DNA of 64,000 nucleotides, taken from contig NC_085052.1 of NCBI RefSeq assembly GCF_963662255.1, positions 35,164,654 through 35,228,653 on the forward strand, read 5' to 3'. Under the pieces are notes generated by a model. The model ran no database searches and was not told the origin of the DNA. It saw only the letters and a list, made by a program, of their open reading frames with translations. The position numbers were made by a program, and so were the translations under genes. The DNA is from Cinclus cinclus. Lineage: Eukaryota > Chordata > Aves > Passeriformes > Cinclidae. Every line of letters begins with the position of its first letter. Position 1 is the first letter of the stretch. Positions 49,880-64,000 of this stretch are shown here, piece after piece.

Positions 49880-52800
49880 TGAGAGCATAGCCCAGTATTT
49901 GCTTCACAGGCACAGTTTCAAGGAGTCAGTCTGTTCAGCTACACAGGTTAAATAAACGAAAGTGAAGGGTGAATCTCAAAAGTTAGTTACAGTTGTAAGT
50001 CACTGTTCAGAACTGAAACGTGGTACAATTTCATGTTGGCTTTAATCTTGTGCCCTTGCTAATTGCTCTCAGAAAAGCAGACTCGCTCTCATTCTCTGCC
50101 CTCAAGCATTCATTCACAATTCCCCCCTGCCCTAGTGCACATGCTGATCTGACAAAAAAGCAAACTCAAAAATCAGAACAACCCCCATCATCTTGCTATC
50201 CAAGGACACAATAAATTAGTATTTCTCAAGTTATTAAGGGACCCAAAGACCCATATGTATGCATAACTACCTTTCCAAATACAGGCCTTGCTTGTCAAAA
50301 ATCTACAACGTACAAATGAATGATGGGATTCAAACTTGCTATTAAATGGCACATATGCCTCAGATGTGACTACAGCTATTAGTGTTCATATCTAGTATTT
50401 CAGCATCTTCTACAGTAAATTATTTCCTGTAACTGAGAAGTAATTATCACCAAGTTATTGAGTTATCAGACTTCTAATGATGTTTTAATTGCTTTCATTA
50501 TACAATTGATCTGTCACAAATGTTCATATTACAAATATTATTGACCTCCTGCCACTCCTATAACATAATTAAAGTTTCAGTTCAGTTTAACATGTTGCCC
50601 TCCCATGCAGCTGAAGACACATCACAGAAGCCACAAGGTGCCTGCAGTCCCTCTGCAGTTCAGCAGCTGTATCAGAACCTGGCCAGATGTTATTTTGCCA
50701 CCCATTCTCCAAATTCTTACTCTGTCCATACTTCACCTTAGTGTTTCAACACCTTCACTTTCATGGTTCATTTACCCCCACTGCATCATATTTCTTTCCA
50801 CGTACAGAACTTATTTCCTGTTCTGCAGTTTTCCTTTGGGCACTAGCTACACTTACACCAAAACAAAATTAGTAATAGCTCAATTACTTCACTTTTTTTT
50901 TCCCCCCAAGAGTGTTTAACTTCCACTTCTCTGCACAATTATTTTCCTCATTCGTTTCTTTCTGGACATTTTGGTGAATCTGAAAGTTAAGGAAAGACCA
51001 AAGGAAATGCAAGTACACCACTTTTGTATTGTCTTGTTTTAATCCATGCCAGTCTAGATATATTTGCTGTAGAATTCTTACCTTCCACAAGCTGCTGTTC
51101 AGAAATACCATGAGAACTCTGTGAGCAAGCTTTTGAAAATGAGAGCCCTAAAGTCTAATACTGACACCTTTATTCAAGGTTCCCACCTTCACCCATGGTC
51201 CCCTTGTTTCCCTTGCCTGGCAGTTAAAGTTCAGCTGCTGGAGGCTCACCAGCCTGCCAGCACCAGGCATTTCAACACTCTGCATACTGACTTGTGCAAG
51301 TCTATGAGGTCATTAAACCATCCATCTGCCTACACATTATTTCCTGCATCTGAGAGACATCCACACTTGAACAGCCATAGAGGATTAAAAACATAATGGG
51401 AGGCGTGGAAATCACAGCTAGTATTATTCTGTCCTGTAGAATCAAGCCAATGTGATCAGGAATCAGAGAACTACATAAACATAGTCCTATAAAAAAACAG
51501 GTGTGTCTGGAACAGTAGAAATTCTGCAGTGTGAGAGTTAAAGTATATCCTTTAGGTTGCAAAAAGTGAAGCTAATACCGAGAACAAATAACACTGAAAA
51601 AATCTAAAATACATGAACCATTAAAAACTCTAAGAGAAAATTCTTTCTCAAAAAAAGTAAAACATACTATATATATATTAAGTCTTTTGGCATTGCTGGC
51701 ATTTAAATTCCTACATTACTAGATGAAAAGGAAGGAAATAACCCCTGAAAGTTACATAACACATATATGAATCACCATTGTCTGCAGTGAGAAACAAGTA
51801 TGTCTATATTCAGACAGAATTCTTGCCTGTGTAGGAATCTGAAATGCCATGTCAGAAGTAGGCTACATCTGACTCCAGGAGTAGAATAACCACCTGATAT
51901 GCACTGAAGATACACCAGTGGAGATCAGGAGCAACTTCACTGAAGTCAAGGAATTGACAACAAATCTGGCCCTTTATTCAGTAGCCACATATCCATTCTC
52001 TGACAGGGAGGAACAACATTCAGCTGTAAACATGCAGGTGAATTTAAAGGGTAAATTTTGGAATCCATACTGTTGCTCTCTAATGCCCTTCACATTATGT
52101 CCCCATTTAAACACATGTGAGGATCCCCACAAATTCTGAATATTACATGCCAAGAATATGGAGGCCAGCTGTGTGACTGCATTAGGAGATAAGGTCTCAA
52201 CAGGTGGGAATCAGTTGTCTCATTTACCCCATGAACCACTCATTTAAATCACAAAAATGACAGAAACAACAGGACAAACATCCTTGTGAAGCCAGAGTTA
52301 CAGTCTCTACCTTACAACTGGTTTTATTAGTATGGACATTTGCATTTCCCAAAAAAGCTGCTTACGAGAACCACCAACACCAAAATACATGTATTTGCCC
52401 TATGGACTTGGAAAGAACAGGAAGTCTCTTACATCACACAAGGCTTTGGCAGAAAACCTTCCCAACAGACCTAACTGCTGGGCAGCTTCAGCTACGGAAT
52501 TCAGAACACAGACTTCGGGGTAGGAGAGGCTGGCTAAAAAATACAAAACTCTCATATAAAAAATAAAGTTAACGTCACATGAATATTTCAGAGTGCTACT
52601 GTGCTACCAGTTGCTTAGCAATGTCCTCTCCTCTAACAAAAAGCTGTCTTTTGTTCCTATCAGGTTCTAACAGCAGAGACATCAATACTGGTAGTCAGGC
52701 TTTAAAGACATTTGTGAGGACAGTGAAGCTGATCCTGAGGAATCACTGCACACGGAGCATCTCCTGCCCTGCTCATCTCTCCCCAACCTGCTCAGTGCCT

Positions 52801-55800
52801 GGCTCTGCAGCACTGTCCCTTTCCATGACCCCTGTGGCGCAACCATGCCGACTACTCTGACCCAGAGACACAGAGCAAACTGCTCACACCTTTCACTGCG
52901 TCACCTCCCTGCAGCAGCTACCTGAAGGCTCCGAGGGCCACCCACAGGCACAAATGTGGAAGGAGTGAGTGAGGCATCACCACTTACTTGGCACAAGCTG
53001 TTCCACCAAAACCATCTCCTCTAGCTCCCACCATAAGGAAGTGTGACTGCAGACTTGATTCAACTTTCTACTTAAACCCAACAATGTTTTCTTGTTACAG
53101 TGGTGTAGGAGAAAGACAACACTGCCAGCCTACCAAAGCTTAAGAGCTCTTCAGAGGAATGTCACTCCTCTCAGAACAATCTCTCTTTTCAGAGCTAATC
53201 TCTAGCATTCTGATGATGCTCCACACAGAGAGGTGGAAGAGATCAGGCAGACCAAAGAAATCCATCAGGCATCTTTCTGCTAGTCTGGAGGCAGACTTTA
53301 AAAACAGAACTTACTTTTCCTGTACTCCCTGCCATACTGTGTTCTGCCCAGGAGAGCACAAATAAATTTGAACCCCAATTCTAAGGCATTACATCTATCC
53401 AGCATGCCCCATTCAGACTTCAAGGAATACAGGGCTTAAATAAAATGCACAAGGTCACAGCAGCAGGATTAAAATTAGACCTAGTTAAAAAATACCCAGG
53501 GAAAATTTCTTTCAGGACATTCATCATTCACATAGCAAGGCACGACCTGATGATGCAAATGACCATTTGTGGTTTGTGAGATTTTTAATGCAGAGCACAA
53601 TACTTAAAATTATTCATTTATTTCTTTTTCTAGAATCCTGAAATACTGAAACATTTGTCCCCCAGAACCCCACCAAAATAACAGAAACAACTGCATCTGA
53701 TGTAACAGTAACTGTGAATTATAGATGTCAAGATTTGAAACCAGTTATCATTACATATAACTTCCTCTGTTTTAATCAGATATCTGTCAGTTAAAGAATT
53801 TGACTATATTTTTAATTAATCACACTACTTAAAAAAAAAAAGCAAAACCACAGATGATTACTGCAGTTATTTTCTAGCTATTCTGAGCTTAAACTTAAAG
53901 AATGTATTTTGGGAACACAACTTGTTTTCTGACAAATGATGCAATTAACATTCACCAGCATGAATAAGTAATTGTTTATTACACAATCAATTACTATGGA
54001 CATTTTTCACACAACATTCACATACATGTACCCCTTTCCAATTCTACACATTATCTAATGACCACTGAGAAACACTGTGGATACTGTAGATCCATCATTT
54101 CAAAGAGGACATACAGAGAAATAGACAATGCATTATTGAATATTATCAGATGTAATTAATCACTCTGTCAAGTACAAATCCTTACTCTTGTGCTAAATTC
54201 AGGCTCAACTGGCAATACCATTCATGACCAGACTCCCATCAAACTCTCCATGTGTCACTGAGCCATCCACCAATACATTCCATATATAAAGACATATAGG
54301 AAAATCGCTTCATACAAAGCAAGCCTCTAAAATACCTGAAGAATACTGGAGCCTACTGACAGTGCAGGGGAAGGTGCCCTCAGGGCAGCCCAAAGGCAGC
54401 TCTAAGCCTCCCACAGAGCTTGCAGAACTAAGTACCCAACTGCAGCTCCCAGGCCATTGGCCACAAGCACCATCCTGCCAGCCCTCAGAACACCCAGCCT
54501 GGCAGTGTTACGCGCATGTGGACAGTGCCCTTTACAAAGTACTCTTAACTTCTGGTCAGCCCCCAAGTTCTCCAGCAATTGGACTTGGGGATCATTGTAA
54601 GGCTAACTGTGAAAATCAGTCCAACGAGAGTCACCAGCCACCCCTTGCAGAGTCACCACATTCTGGCAGACTAGGAAAATTCTCAGAGGTTTATGACACT
54701 ACATATTGTTAGTGCTGCCCAGTCAGTTAGTGGCTCCATTCCAGGCATTTGAAGCCAGTTAATTTGAAATGGAGAAGTCTTCCCTGGATCACTAGGAATG
54801 CATGACAAGTATCAGCAGTCTGGTTCTGCAAAATGAAGAGGCAAATTGGGAAGTTTCCTGACACAGGACAGAGTCAGGCCTGTGCACTTAAAAGGTAAAA
54901 TATGAAAGAAAGGAATCATTTAAATAACTTACCCAGCCCTTGTACCAGACAGAAATGGGAAAAATCTTGATAATCGAAATCTGAGTTTCTCTGGGAAGCT
55001 CACAACCACAAACCATCCATGCACTTTAAACAACAATGAGCTCCAGGAGAGAAAATCCTCAAGGTGGTCTCAGGGCTTCACATCCTTTGAAATCCTCAGG
55101 AACTTGCTAAAAGAAGGTGGGTGTTTTGTCATACAAGATTTTTTGCTTTCTGGTTTAGGTGACAGTCAAAACATTTCACAAAACAGCAGATTTCTACGAC
55201 AACTTTCTACACTTCAAAACAAGTTTAAAAGAACTGAAGAACTGGCAAGCAACAGCAAGGTATCAGACCTGAATTTCAAAGGCTAGGTTCTAACTGGACT
55301 AGAAATTATTTCGGAAAAAATTCTTATTAAAAAAATAATAAATTTCAAAAAACTAAAATGCTTGGCTAAAAAATTCTGTCAGGTAGCTACTTCCTCCCCA
55401 ATCCCTACCAATGGGCTTGTTCATTGAGCAAGACCTGCTTTAATGGATTCCCCTCAGGTTCCACGTTAATACATGTGAAAGACTATCTCTCACACATCAT
55501 TATCAAGTGAGAAACCCCCACTCATGCAACAAAAGGACAGGGGGAAATGAAAACTATTTTTAGTGAAGTCATGTGCTGAGCTGATTATCATCTTGAAATA
55601 TTTTGACTTTATTTCAAATATGGGGATAAAAAAATAATTTTTTTGCAGGCAGTTTTACTTTTTAAGAAAAAGATCTTTTAATGGAACAAATTTTCCTTTG
55701 AAAAGATGTTTCAAAAGTAATTTTCTCTCCCAGACTGTAATTTACAAACTATTAGGTTTGTTCATGACAGACAACAAAACTTGTGGTGATGAATTCTATC

Positions 55801-58800
55801 AAAGGCACATTGGCCAAATAACGTTTTCCAGATTATTTCAGAGATGAAGGTATGAGGAAAGTTATCATTACCCTGCAGAAGGACTGAATTTCCAAGCAGG
55901 TTTATGTTCCTACTTTCCTTGGCACGTGTGCTACCAACTCTGCAAAAGCCCAGGTGGGAAGGTCCCTCCCAAGGAGCACTACCAGGAGCTCCAAGGAGCT
56001 TTCCCTCAGTTCAGGACTGAGCAGCTGCTCAGGTCACTGCACAGAAACACACGGGGCTGCATGTCCACTGCACAGCACCGCCTTCGCCCAGACAAATGTG
56101 CCACTTAGACCACTAACTAGGAACACAACTATTTCTGAATTATTGGTCTAAGCTTTTTGAAAAAAAAAAAAAAAAACAAAACCTTTTAATTTCTTCCCAT
56201 GCAGTAGTTTGGAGTTGTTAATTTCCTGCTAGGAAAATCTAAAATGTCAAACCTAGATGAGAGTCTGGAGAGCCACATGGGCCAGGCCCTTGTAGCCTGT
56301 GACACTCAGCCCCTGATGGAGACTCACAAGGGCCATAAATGTCACCACTCCCTAAACACAGTGCTTGTTACCACATCACAGCTTTGAGAATTCTGCAGTT
56401 GCATAAAGGAGAAGCACAAAGTCCCAGGGGAAAAAAAAAAAAAAGCTACAACTATCTTGGGAAAGAAAATAAAGCAAACCAGTAGAAATGCCTCCCAATT
56501 TTGACATAATTACTTTCAAAGCAATTCTTCATAATTTTTGTGCTTTTGTCTTTGAACTTCCAGAAGCACAAACAGGAATTACTCCAGGTCTAATTGCTCC
56601 TCAGAATACATTTTATCAGATTTGATATTATCATGTATTTCAAAGCTTTGAAAGCATTACACAGCTCTGCCACGTACATTAAAAAACACAAGTGACTATA
56701 TCTGTCACTAAACATCACCTGCATTTGTTAAAGTCCCTCTTTTGTTCTCTTCAATTTAGTAACTACCATCACTGCAGGGGGCTGTCATTTTTCTTCCTTC
56801 ATACTTCAAAAATAAATTTTGCATGTTTTAAGACCATATTTATCTCCTATTTTCTTATTTTTTAACAGATTTATGATACTGACAAGCACAACACAGACAC
56901 AGGATCTGTGCCTTGCAGCTCCCAGTAACTGTTGTGGCAAGAAAAAGCAAAGTCAGCTGGCAGCTCCTTCCACCTGGCAGCTCACTGGCCAAGATGAAAA
57001 GTGTACACACAGGGAAGGGCTGACAGTCCAGCATCACACAGTGAAGAGACTTGTGAGAACTCCCCACTCCAGCTACCCAACGAGCATGGTGGCTGTACCC
57101 TCACACCACACACACTGGAGTATCTGTATGGCTCTGCAATCTGTGTTTTTCATACACATCTAAAGGAACACACTCAAGTGAATGCTCTATACGCTTTAAA
57201 ATCATAAGTATGAGCAATTAAGTGAAAGATATAAATCTTCCACCACTGAAAAAATGAGTAATGCATCTTCTAACTAATAGACTGCAAATGCTATAGAACC
57301 CCCAGGGTTATAGAAGAGCTCTTCTCCCCAGCCCTGAGTCCTTTCCAGACAAATATCTAATTATTTTAAAGTATAATTTCAATACATGAATAATCTCAGC
57401 AGAATACTGGAAGTAGATATTGATGCATTCCTACAAATATATCTTCACTGGCTGAAGAACCCATTTAGACTTGTTATGCTTTTTGTGTATTTTTAAATTA
57501 TTATTATTTTAAATCTGCCATCAAAGACTACATATTTTTATATTATACAATTTAAAATCAATTAGAAATCAGTCTGGAATTGACACAAGGTCAGTAGAAG
57601 CTATGGGCAACTGGCTTAGATTTCATCAAAAATCTCACCTGAAAGCTTAAGAAAATACTTTCAGATTGAGTAGGACTTTAACTATTCTATTAAAGAAGCA
57701 ATATTGCTTATGAAAATAATTAATACTTAGTAATATCATTTAAAAAACCTCCTAGCAAATGAAGAAGAGGTAAGAGCTTTAAAAAATCCTACAAAGAAAG
57801 ATGAGTTAGTAATTTCTGTAATTTCCATCACCCTATCATCTGTTTCTTACATAGCCCTGTGTAAGAAAAGTTCTTCAGTTCTGGAAATTAAAAAGAAAGG
57901 TAAGCCTAAGAGAAGTCTGTTGACATACTGAGTCCACTGCATCAAAAAGGTTACAGTAACCTTTTTGGTTAAAGTGAAAAATCAATTTTCTCTGTTCTAA
58001 CTGGTCTCTCCAAGGCAGCCCACTCGGATTGTCAGGAGCGTGTTTTGCGTAACAATCAGCTAAACAACAGAAGCCTGCCTAGAACATACTAACACAGATG
58101 TCTAACAGTAAAAGCATTCCAAGCAAAAGGGGAATTCTACTGCTACATGAAACTAAAATACCTGTATATTTAGAGGTAAGAAGTACATAAAAAAGGTGCC
58201 TCAAGAATGCTTAAAGAGAGATCTCTTAGTTTGTCCCTTCGCCCCATGGACTGTGCCAGGCTCCTGTTATAACCAGAAGGTGCAGCTACATTTCTGCTGA
58301 AATGAACCTGTGCTTTCCTCTCAAAATTTTACAACCACATGTCAAAAGAAAACTCAGCAAAAGGCAAAGAAAATTGGGCAGTCTGGTCTCAGTCTAATTG
58401 GACCAACAACCAAAAGGTATTCATTTTTATACACAGTACACTGCACGCTTCAAAAGTCAGCATTCGCAGTCTCCAGACTGATTTTTATGACCTGCCACAG
58501 GATCCAACAGGAAGAACCTCTGAAATAATTTTATTAATGAAGATGTTGCTGATCTGAATATGATGAAGAAGGTAAAATTAAATACCACAGAAAGTGGTTC
58601 TAAAAGGAGGACTCAACAATTTTAGAAATTACACCAACACTGGAGTTAAAAATTGGTAGCAACATGAAGCTCAATTGCTGGGCAAAACCAGAATTTAGTG
58701 GAGGTCAGTACATAACTGAACACAATACAGTGTGATACAGGAAAGGCTTTGCAATAAGATGGGCCATTCAGTCCCTGAACAGTTTTGCAAGAGGTCTGTC

Positions 58801-61800
58801 ACCCTGAACACATGGCTGGAACTCTGGATGTATCTCCCTTCCCTAGACAAAGATTCAGTTTTTGAAGCAAAAGGCAGCACTTCAGTCCATAGTGCTAGTA
58901 AAGAACAAGAGTACAAGATTGTTTGCACACTAGATCACAGCCAGGACGGACAGATGCAATTTGGGAAGAAGTATTTTTCGACACAAAGTGCTTGGTTAAT
59001 GAGCTCATTTAATAGCATAGTGATTCGTGCTTTGCCTTCTTGTAAGAGTGGCCACCTTTCCAAGAACACCGTCAAGGTAGCCATCATTTTGTAGAGCTGA
59101 CATAACACTGACCCACTGTCAGAAGCAGTTACAACAGTCTATCATCTCAAGAAACTTAAATATGTCTGTAAGTGTTTTACTTGCACAGTGAAGTGAGCTT
59201 AAAATCTAACTTATTTTGTTTTTGCAAGGAAACACGAGCAGCATCAGAAGAAAACTGAAATATTTTACCAGTTATAACTTCCATGAAGTCTGACTGCTTG
59301 ACTCAGCATTACAGCTCCTACAGTCTTTCCAAACTAATTAGAGATAAACTAATTACGACACTCACAAGAAATGTACTTTGTGGATATACGACTTTAAATA
59401 AATTAACCATGTCATTTTATGCAGTGGCATCTTTCTCTATTGCATGTGACATAATTCACATCAATTACTGGGTTTTCAACTATATCTGCCACAGGTCAAA
59501 ATAAAGCAAAAAATATTACTTACTGTATTTCTCATCACAAGATGCTTTATTTTATAACAAAAAGATTTCTACTGTATACCAAGCTGTAAGGTCAGCAACT
59601 ACTTTCTGAAACTTATTGAAGTTTAATTACATGAACAGAACATCCAGATTTGACTTCCGCACAACTCTTGTAACAGTCAAACCTCCTAAGGGGCCCACAG
59701 ATTATGCAAGAGGGAATGTCTGCTTTTCTAAACTTATACTAGAAATGTTGGTGGTTACAACCTCAAGCTGACTAAGTAAATGGGAAACTTTCTACTGATT
59801 TCTTTATTCTCATCCAAGCTAATTATATCATCTGTGTTCTGCATAGACAGATCAGTCAAAAAAAAGGAGAAGACCCAAACAAGTGATCCGGAAGGCAAAA
59901 GAAATGGGATCAACTAAACAGCTCCAAGAGCACAAGGAAAAGCTCCTCCCAGAAAAAAAAAATGGCATCTATATCTGTACAGCAGTAGAGTATCTGGGCA
60001 ACAAATGCTGCAAGATGGGGGCTACTCCATTTCACCCCCAGGCCAAAAGGAGGAGCTAGTGCACACATACAAAAGGTCTCCAAAGCCTTCTGCCTTACTT
60101 CACATGATTCTTTCCATGGAACCTCCCAAATCTCAGTGACATAGCATGAGGAAACTGATTTATTTACCACCCTAAGTTGAATTTTGTGTCAATGAAGACA
60201 GAGTACTCACATTATATAGAATCGAGTTCAATTCTGACTCGAATTTAGTTCAGGTTATTGAGTTGTTGGGTGAGCAGGTTGCTCATTCAGCTGGCGTTCT
60301 GTTGACTGGCTGTTTTTTTGAGGGGACAAGGGGATGTGGGGAAAAGTGCCTTATTAGTTCATGTTACAGGTCCAACAAAGTGAGAGAACAAGCTTGGAGT
60401 TCCTCCAAAAGGGTGGCAGAACATAGAAGATGATTCTGAAGACCTGAAACCGGTGAGAATGTACACAACACAATACCCTATCATTGGCTTACTAATCTTG
60501 CGAGAACAAAAAACAGTTTGTGCTGGCAGGGAAGTGAATGGGTAAGGTCAAGGTGGGCAAAACATTTGCTGTTCTGCTGGAAAAGAAGTTCAGAAGCAGA
60601 GTTCTCCATTTCAGACAGGCAGAAGAAAGGCACTGAAATCACATCATCCACATCTCCCATGTACACACAACAGGCAGAAAGAAGGAAAAAAGACACCACA
60701 GAAAAGCTTTCTCGTCTGAAGTAATTAGGCACGGATATAGATATCATTAGGATGAACACGTGGACACCAAGGAAATTTGTGCTTCTCAGAACAGCATGCA
60801 GGCACTGTGAAATGGATTCAGCACTCCAAAGGAACATTGCTCCAGCCCCCTGGTTAACAAACACAGAGCACTGCTGAGACACATCATTTAGCTCTCTCTT
60901 TGAGCAGAGCTACCTTGGGTGGTTAATTGGATTGTGACATGATGTAATTGCACACAACTGTTCAGTGTAAAATCCTCAGTCACTGGAATCAAAAAGTTTA
61001 AGAAAAATAGAGAAAAACTCCAATAATTGCTTTAAAGTAAGTTGACAAGATGTCTTTGCTTCCACTCCACTGAGCAGACTTCTGCCTCTCTTGTCTGCTA
61101 TAAACTCATGCTACCAGCATGTCAGTTCCGTAAAAAAAGACAACCTTAGCAATGCAAGGAGACAGTATTAGATTCTAATTGCTGACGTTTCAAACTATTT
61201 TTGTTGAGACTCAGTCACTGTCTCCCATATCTATTTTAGTAACCCACAACTGCCTACTTAGTTTCAAATGTTGAACTTAACATTAGTCTAGTAGCTGTTA
61301 CATGGTATTGAGGGATGGTTCCAATGCAGGGACACCTGACACGAGGAAAAACATTCAAAATACACATGCACTAAATAATTAACTGCTGAAGTAGATCTAA
61401 AGCCACAGCAAATTCTATGTGCTAGAGTGCAGAGAAGAACAAGTCAGAATTACTCGGCAGGGGACCAACCACCTCTGAACAAGTGGTCTTTGCTAGCCAG
61501 CAGTGAGGGGACACACATTCAGCAGCTCTAGTGTCCAGACTTCTGCGCACACCTATTTCCAATTAGGTTTCAGAAAGTCAAATGCACAGAAATCGTCAAA
61601 AATCAGAACAACTCCTCACCATCTGACCTTTATGGCACACAATCCCCTCAATGCCATAAGGCACACTTAGATCACATCAATCTGTTCAATGCCTCTTGCT
61701 GCTGCTATTAACAGCCCTAACAACCAGACACTGCCTAAGTGAGTTGCTGCATCTATCGGCTGGAGTCAATCATGCTCCATGTATCAGTTCTAGGATTTTT

Positions 61801-63199
61801 ACATCATAAAGATCACCAAATCAAAACAACATTTAATGGTGCTGAGAGAAATATTTAATAGATACATACACAATTACTTTAAACAAAAGTGCAATTTTTC
61901 TGGTGATAAACCCACTCTCCTGAGTCCGGCCAGCTGAGAGACAATTGCAATCTCTTAGAGTCTTCCTACAGCTCTAAACCTCTATGGCATCCTGCTCGAT
62001 CTCTTGTACACTTCTAATAAGTGGCACAATCACTTTAACCTCTTCCAACTAAGGCAGTGGTTTACGACATCCAGCCACCACTTCTGATACCAATAAATGA
62101 AGTTGTACAAAGACACAGGACATTCAAAATACTGTGTGCCTCTAAAGGCAAGACATGGGCATATTCACTGGCAAGAGAATACATAACAAGAGTCAAATAA
62201 AAGCAAATTAACTGGGTGGCTTATCAGGTAATTTCAAGAATGAATGACTTCAGAACTGCATTCCCTCTAAAATCTGGGCTATACTTTGGCCTTATTTGTT
62301 GGGAATTTCCATTCCTGTTAGAATGAGCCTGGTGCTCTACACAGGAATTGACACTCGGTGACTTTTGCCAGTGCCATTGATATTGCTACATAACTAAAAG
62401 GCAGTAAAGCATATGCAGTTCCCCATCTGTATTGCAGTCATCATTGTTGGTTTACGTTTGCTGGAATTTAAGCACAAAGACAGACTTGATTTCTGGTACA
62501 GCAATTTCTGCTCCCCCCAAATATTGCTACACCATCTGATTCTATACAGAAAGAGTTGGCAGCTACTTCTTCAGTTAAAGCACAGTTAAAAACATGAATG
62601 CTGTTACACTTCATTAGTACACTTCATTAGATATTCTAGATACAGTTTTTCTTCATCAAATAATTTATACATAGATTAGGGCTGGTTTATTATGCTATTA
62701 CATATTTTAGATATGTAAAAATATATTCAGTCTGAAAGAAGAAAACTTGCAGTTAAAAAAATTAATCTGATTAACTTCAAGTTATTTAAGCAAATAAAAA
62801 CACAGCTAAAAAAATGCATCATGCCAGGGTTATTAGCAGCAGTGATCCTGCTACAGCAATGGCAGTAAAACATTTCAGCAGCATACTATACAGCCGTGGA
62901 GTACTAAGTGATTTTAGACTGTGCTTATCCCAGTTCCTCTGCCTTTTTTTGCTAATTCTTGTAATGCAACTCAGTGCTTTACATTGCTGGATTCAGAAGC
63001 AGTTTCCATCACATGCTAATATGTATTTTTAGGGGAAATCTGCTTATTATACAGACACTGAGAACAGCTAAACTGTGCTCAGCTTGAGAAGAAATCTATT
63101 CTGTCGCATGTGTGGTCACTCCTGTAAACCAGCATCCTACATGTCTCCCATATGGCATCCGTCTTCCTTGAATGAGGCAAAAAAACCGAAGAATTTAAA
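49880..63199. other. AT-rich non-coding DNA
   Basis: No exon, RNA gene or transposable element could be recognised in these 13 kb. It includes a perfect 25-bp hairpin at 57943-57967 and A-runs at 56159-56177 and 56430-56443. Open frames of up to 133 codons show no domain-like pattern. Confidence 0.55.
57943..57967. other. Near-perfect palindrome, 12-bp arms
   Basis: CAAAAAGGTTAC and its exact reverse complement GTAACCTTTTTG are separated by a single A. The arms contain GGTTAC/GTAACC, a plausible dimer site for a transcription factor, but no factor is assigned. It may equally be a cruciform-prone chance sequence. Confidence 0.75.
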
Positions 63200-63960
63200 T
63201 TTTAACCACTTCTGCTGACAAGAGAGTCCCGTGTGGGCCCACGGGGAGCTCAAGGAAGGGGATGCCCCCTCAGACGCCCATTTCCCCACACCGACCCTTG
63301 CAGCAGGGCTCCTAGTTCCTCCTCACTGCCCAGACCCACCTATTCCCTGTCACAGCCTTTCCTGCTACTGGGCACTCATGCCAAAAGAGCTGCTCTCCTT
63401 GCTCGCTGTCTCCGCACACGACAGTGCCGCCCTTCCCCTCAGCCCCGTGTCTTCGGCAGGCCACCATGCCTTCCCACAGAGCTGTCTGCATGGCGGCCTG
63501 CCCCCCATACCGGCAGCGGTCGCTTCAGCACCTGAAGCACTCCGACATTATGGCTGGAAGTGCCCAAGCCCACAAACAACAAAACATCGGAAGAAATCCC
63601 TCGCTGCAGACCCCGAGCAGGGCCGCAGAAACACCCCCCCCATGGCCGGACAGCCCGCGCTCTGCCTCTCCCCTCACACCGCCCCTCACGGCGCGAGGCG
63701 GAGGCCCCGGAGCGCTCCAGAAGATTTGCGCGCCCGCCTCAGGGCTCACTCTGGCCGGGAGCAACGGCGCGAGTGTGCGGAGGGGTCGGGGCAGCACCAC
63801 ACACAGACGCAGACAATCGCACACACAAAGACAGACACAGACATGCTCTCACACACTCCCGAAGAGCAGGAACACCCTCACTTGGCAGCCCTGTCCTCAC
63901 ATGAACGGCAGCTCCGTTCTGATTCAGCCCTGAAGGTTCAGCAAGCCTGAGGAAATAAGT
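63200..63960. promoter_or_regulatory. CpG-rich block, possible promoter or first exon of a host gene
   Basis: GC and CpG content rise sharply here compared with the 13 kb before it, most strongly at about 63640-63800 (GCGCGAGGCGG, GCGCGCCCGCC, AACGGCGCGAG). Such islands in bird genomes usually mark promoters and first exons. Long stop-free frames exist on both strands but reflect composition; none shows a recognisable domain. A Kozak-like GGCCATGG occurs on the minus strand near 63640. Strand and gene are undetermined. If transcription ran on minus, the rest of the window could be a first intron. Confidence 0.5.
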
Positions 63961-64000
63961 TCCTAAACAAGACATGGTACGGTACACCAAAGGAAGGGCT

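Noticed and set aside
56159..56177. A-run as the tail of a processed pseudogene
   Set aside because: No AATAAA signal or coding-like sequence precedes it at the expected distance, and no flanking duplication is visible.
58732..59094. 120-codon plus-strand frame
   Set aside because: No motif, no codon pattern or splice context that I could recognise, and its length is within chance expectation for this much sequence.
63231..63950. 239-codon open frame on plus at the right edge
   Set aside because: It lies in GC- and CpG-rich DNA where stops are rare, overlaps equally long frames in other phases and on the other strand, and shows no domain or conserved motif.

Overview
This window looks like gene-poor nuclear DNA from a bird. 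The background is AT-rich and has no recognisable host exon. Two fragments match the 3' end of CR1, the dominant avian LINE. The other clear elements are LTR retroelements. I cannot place the species from sequence alone; a songbird is plausible but not shown.

The one strongly supported gene-bearing locus is a nearly full-length endogenous retrovirus on the minus strand, at 7897-15003. It has paired LTRs of about 348 bp that are roughly 95% identical, and an ACACA target duplication on each side. It also has a primer binding site resembling the tRNA-Lys type (14634-14651) and a purine-rich tract next to the 3' LTR. Read from high to low coordinates, its order is 5' LTR, leader, gag (matrix, proline- and glycine-rich linker, capsid, one CCHC knuckle), protease with a possible dUTPase-like front half, reverse transcriptase/RNase H, integrase, 3' LTR. 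The gene order and motifs place it among class II (beta/alpha-like, ERVK-type) retroviruses. Only about 135 bp separate integrase from the 3' LTR, so there is no env. Gag and pol are broken by several frameshifts and stops, so the copy cannot encode a complete set of proteins. Its linker region (about 12.87-13.56 kb) is an unusual, very GC-rich, degenerate tandem repeat.

Layout: 1-6280, AT-rich with nothing recognised except a short tandem duplication; 6281-6750, CR1 3' end (minus); 7897-15003, the ERV; 15.0-26.3 kb, AT-rich with a TA-rich simple repeat, a CA microsatellite and a GACA microsatellite; 26274-26693, a solo LTR (minus); 26.7-44.6 kb, AT-rich with one striking hairpin at 32396-32458; about 44640-45351, a second unrelated solo LTR (plus); 45.4-49.7 kb, AT-rich; 49711-49879, CR1 3' end (plus); 49.9-63.2 kb, AT-rich with a 25-bp hairpin; 63.2-63.96 kb, a CpG-rich block that may be the promoter or first exon of a host gene near the right edge. 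The rest could be intronic or intergenic; the sequence does not decide. Apart from the retroviral pieces, the open reading frames are short and look like chance or antisense shadows.
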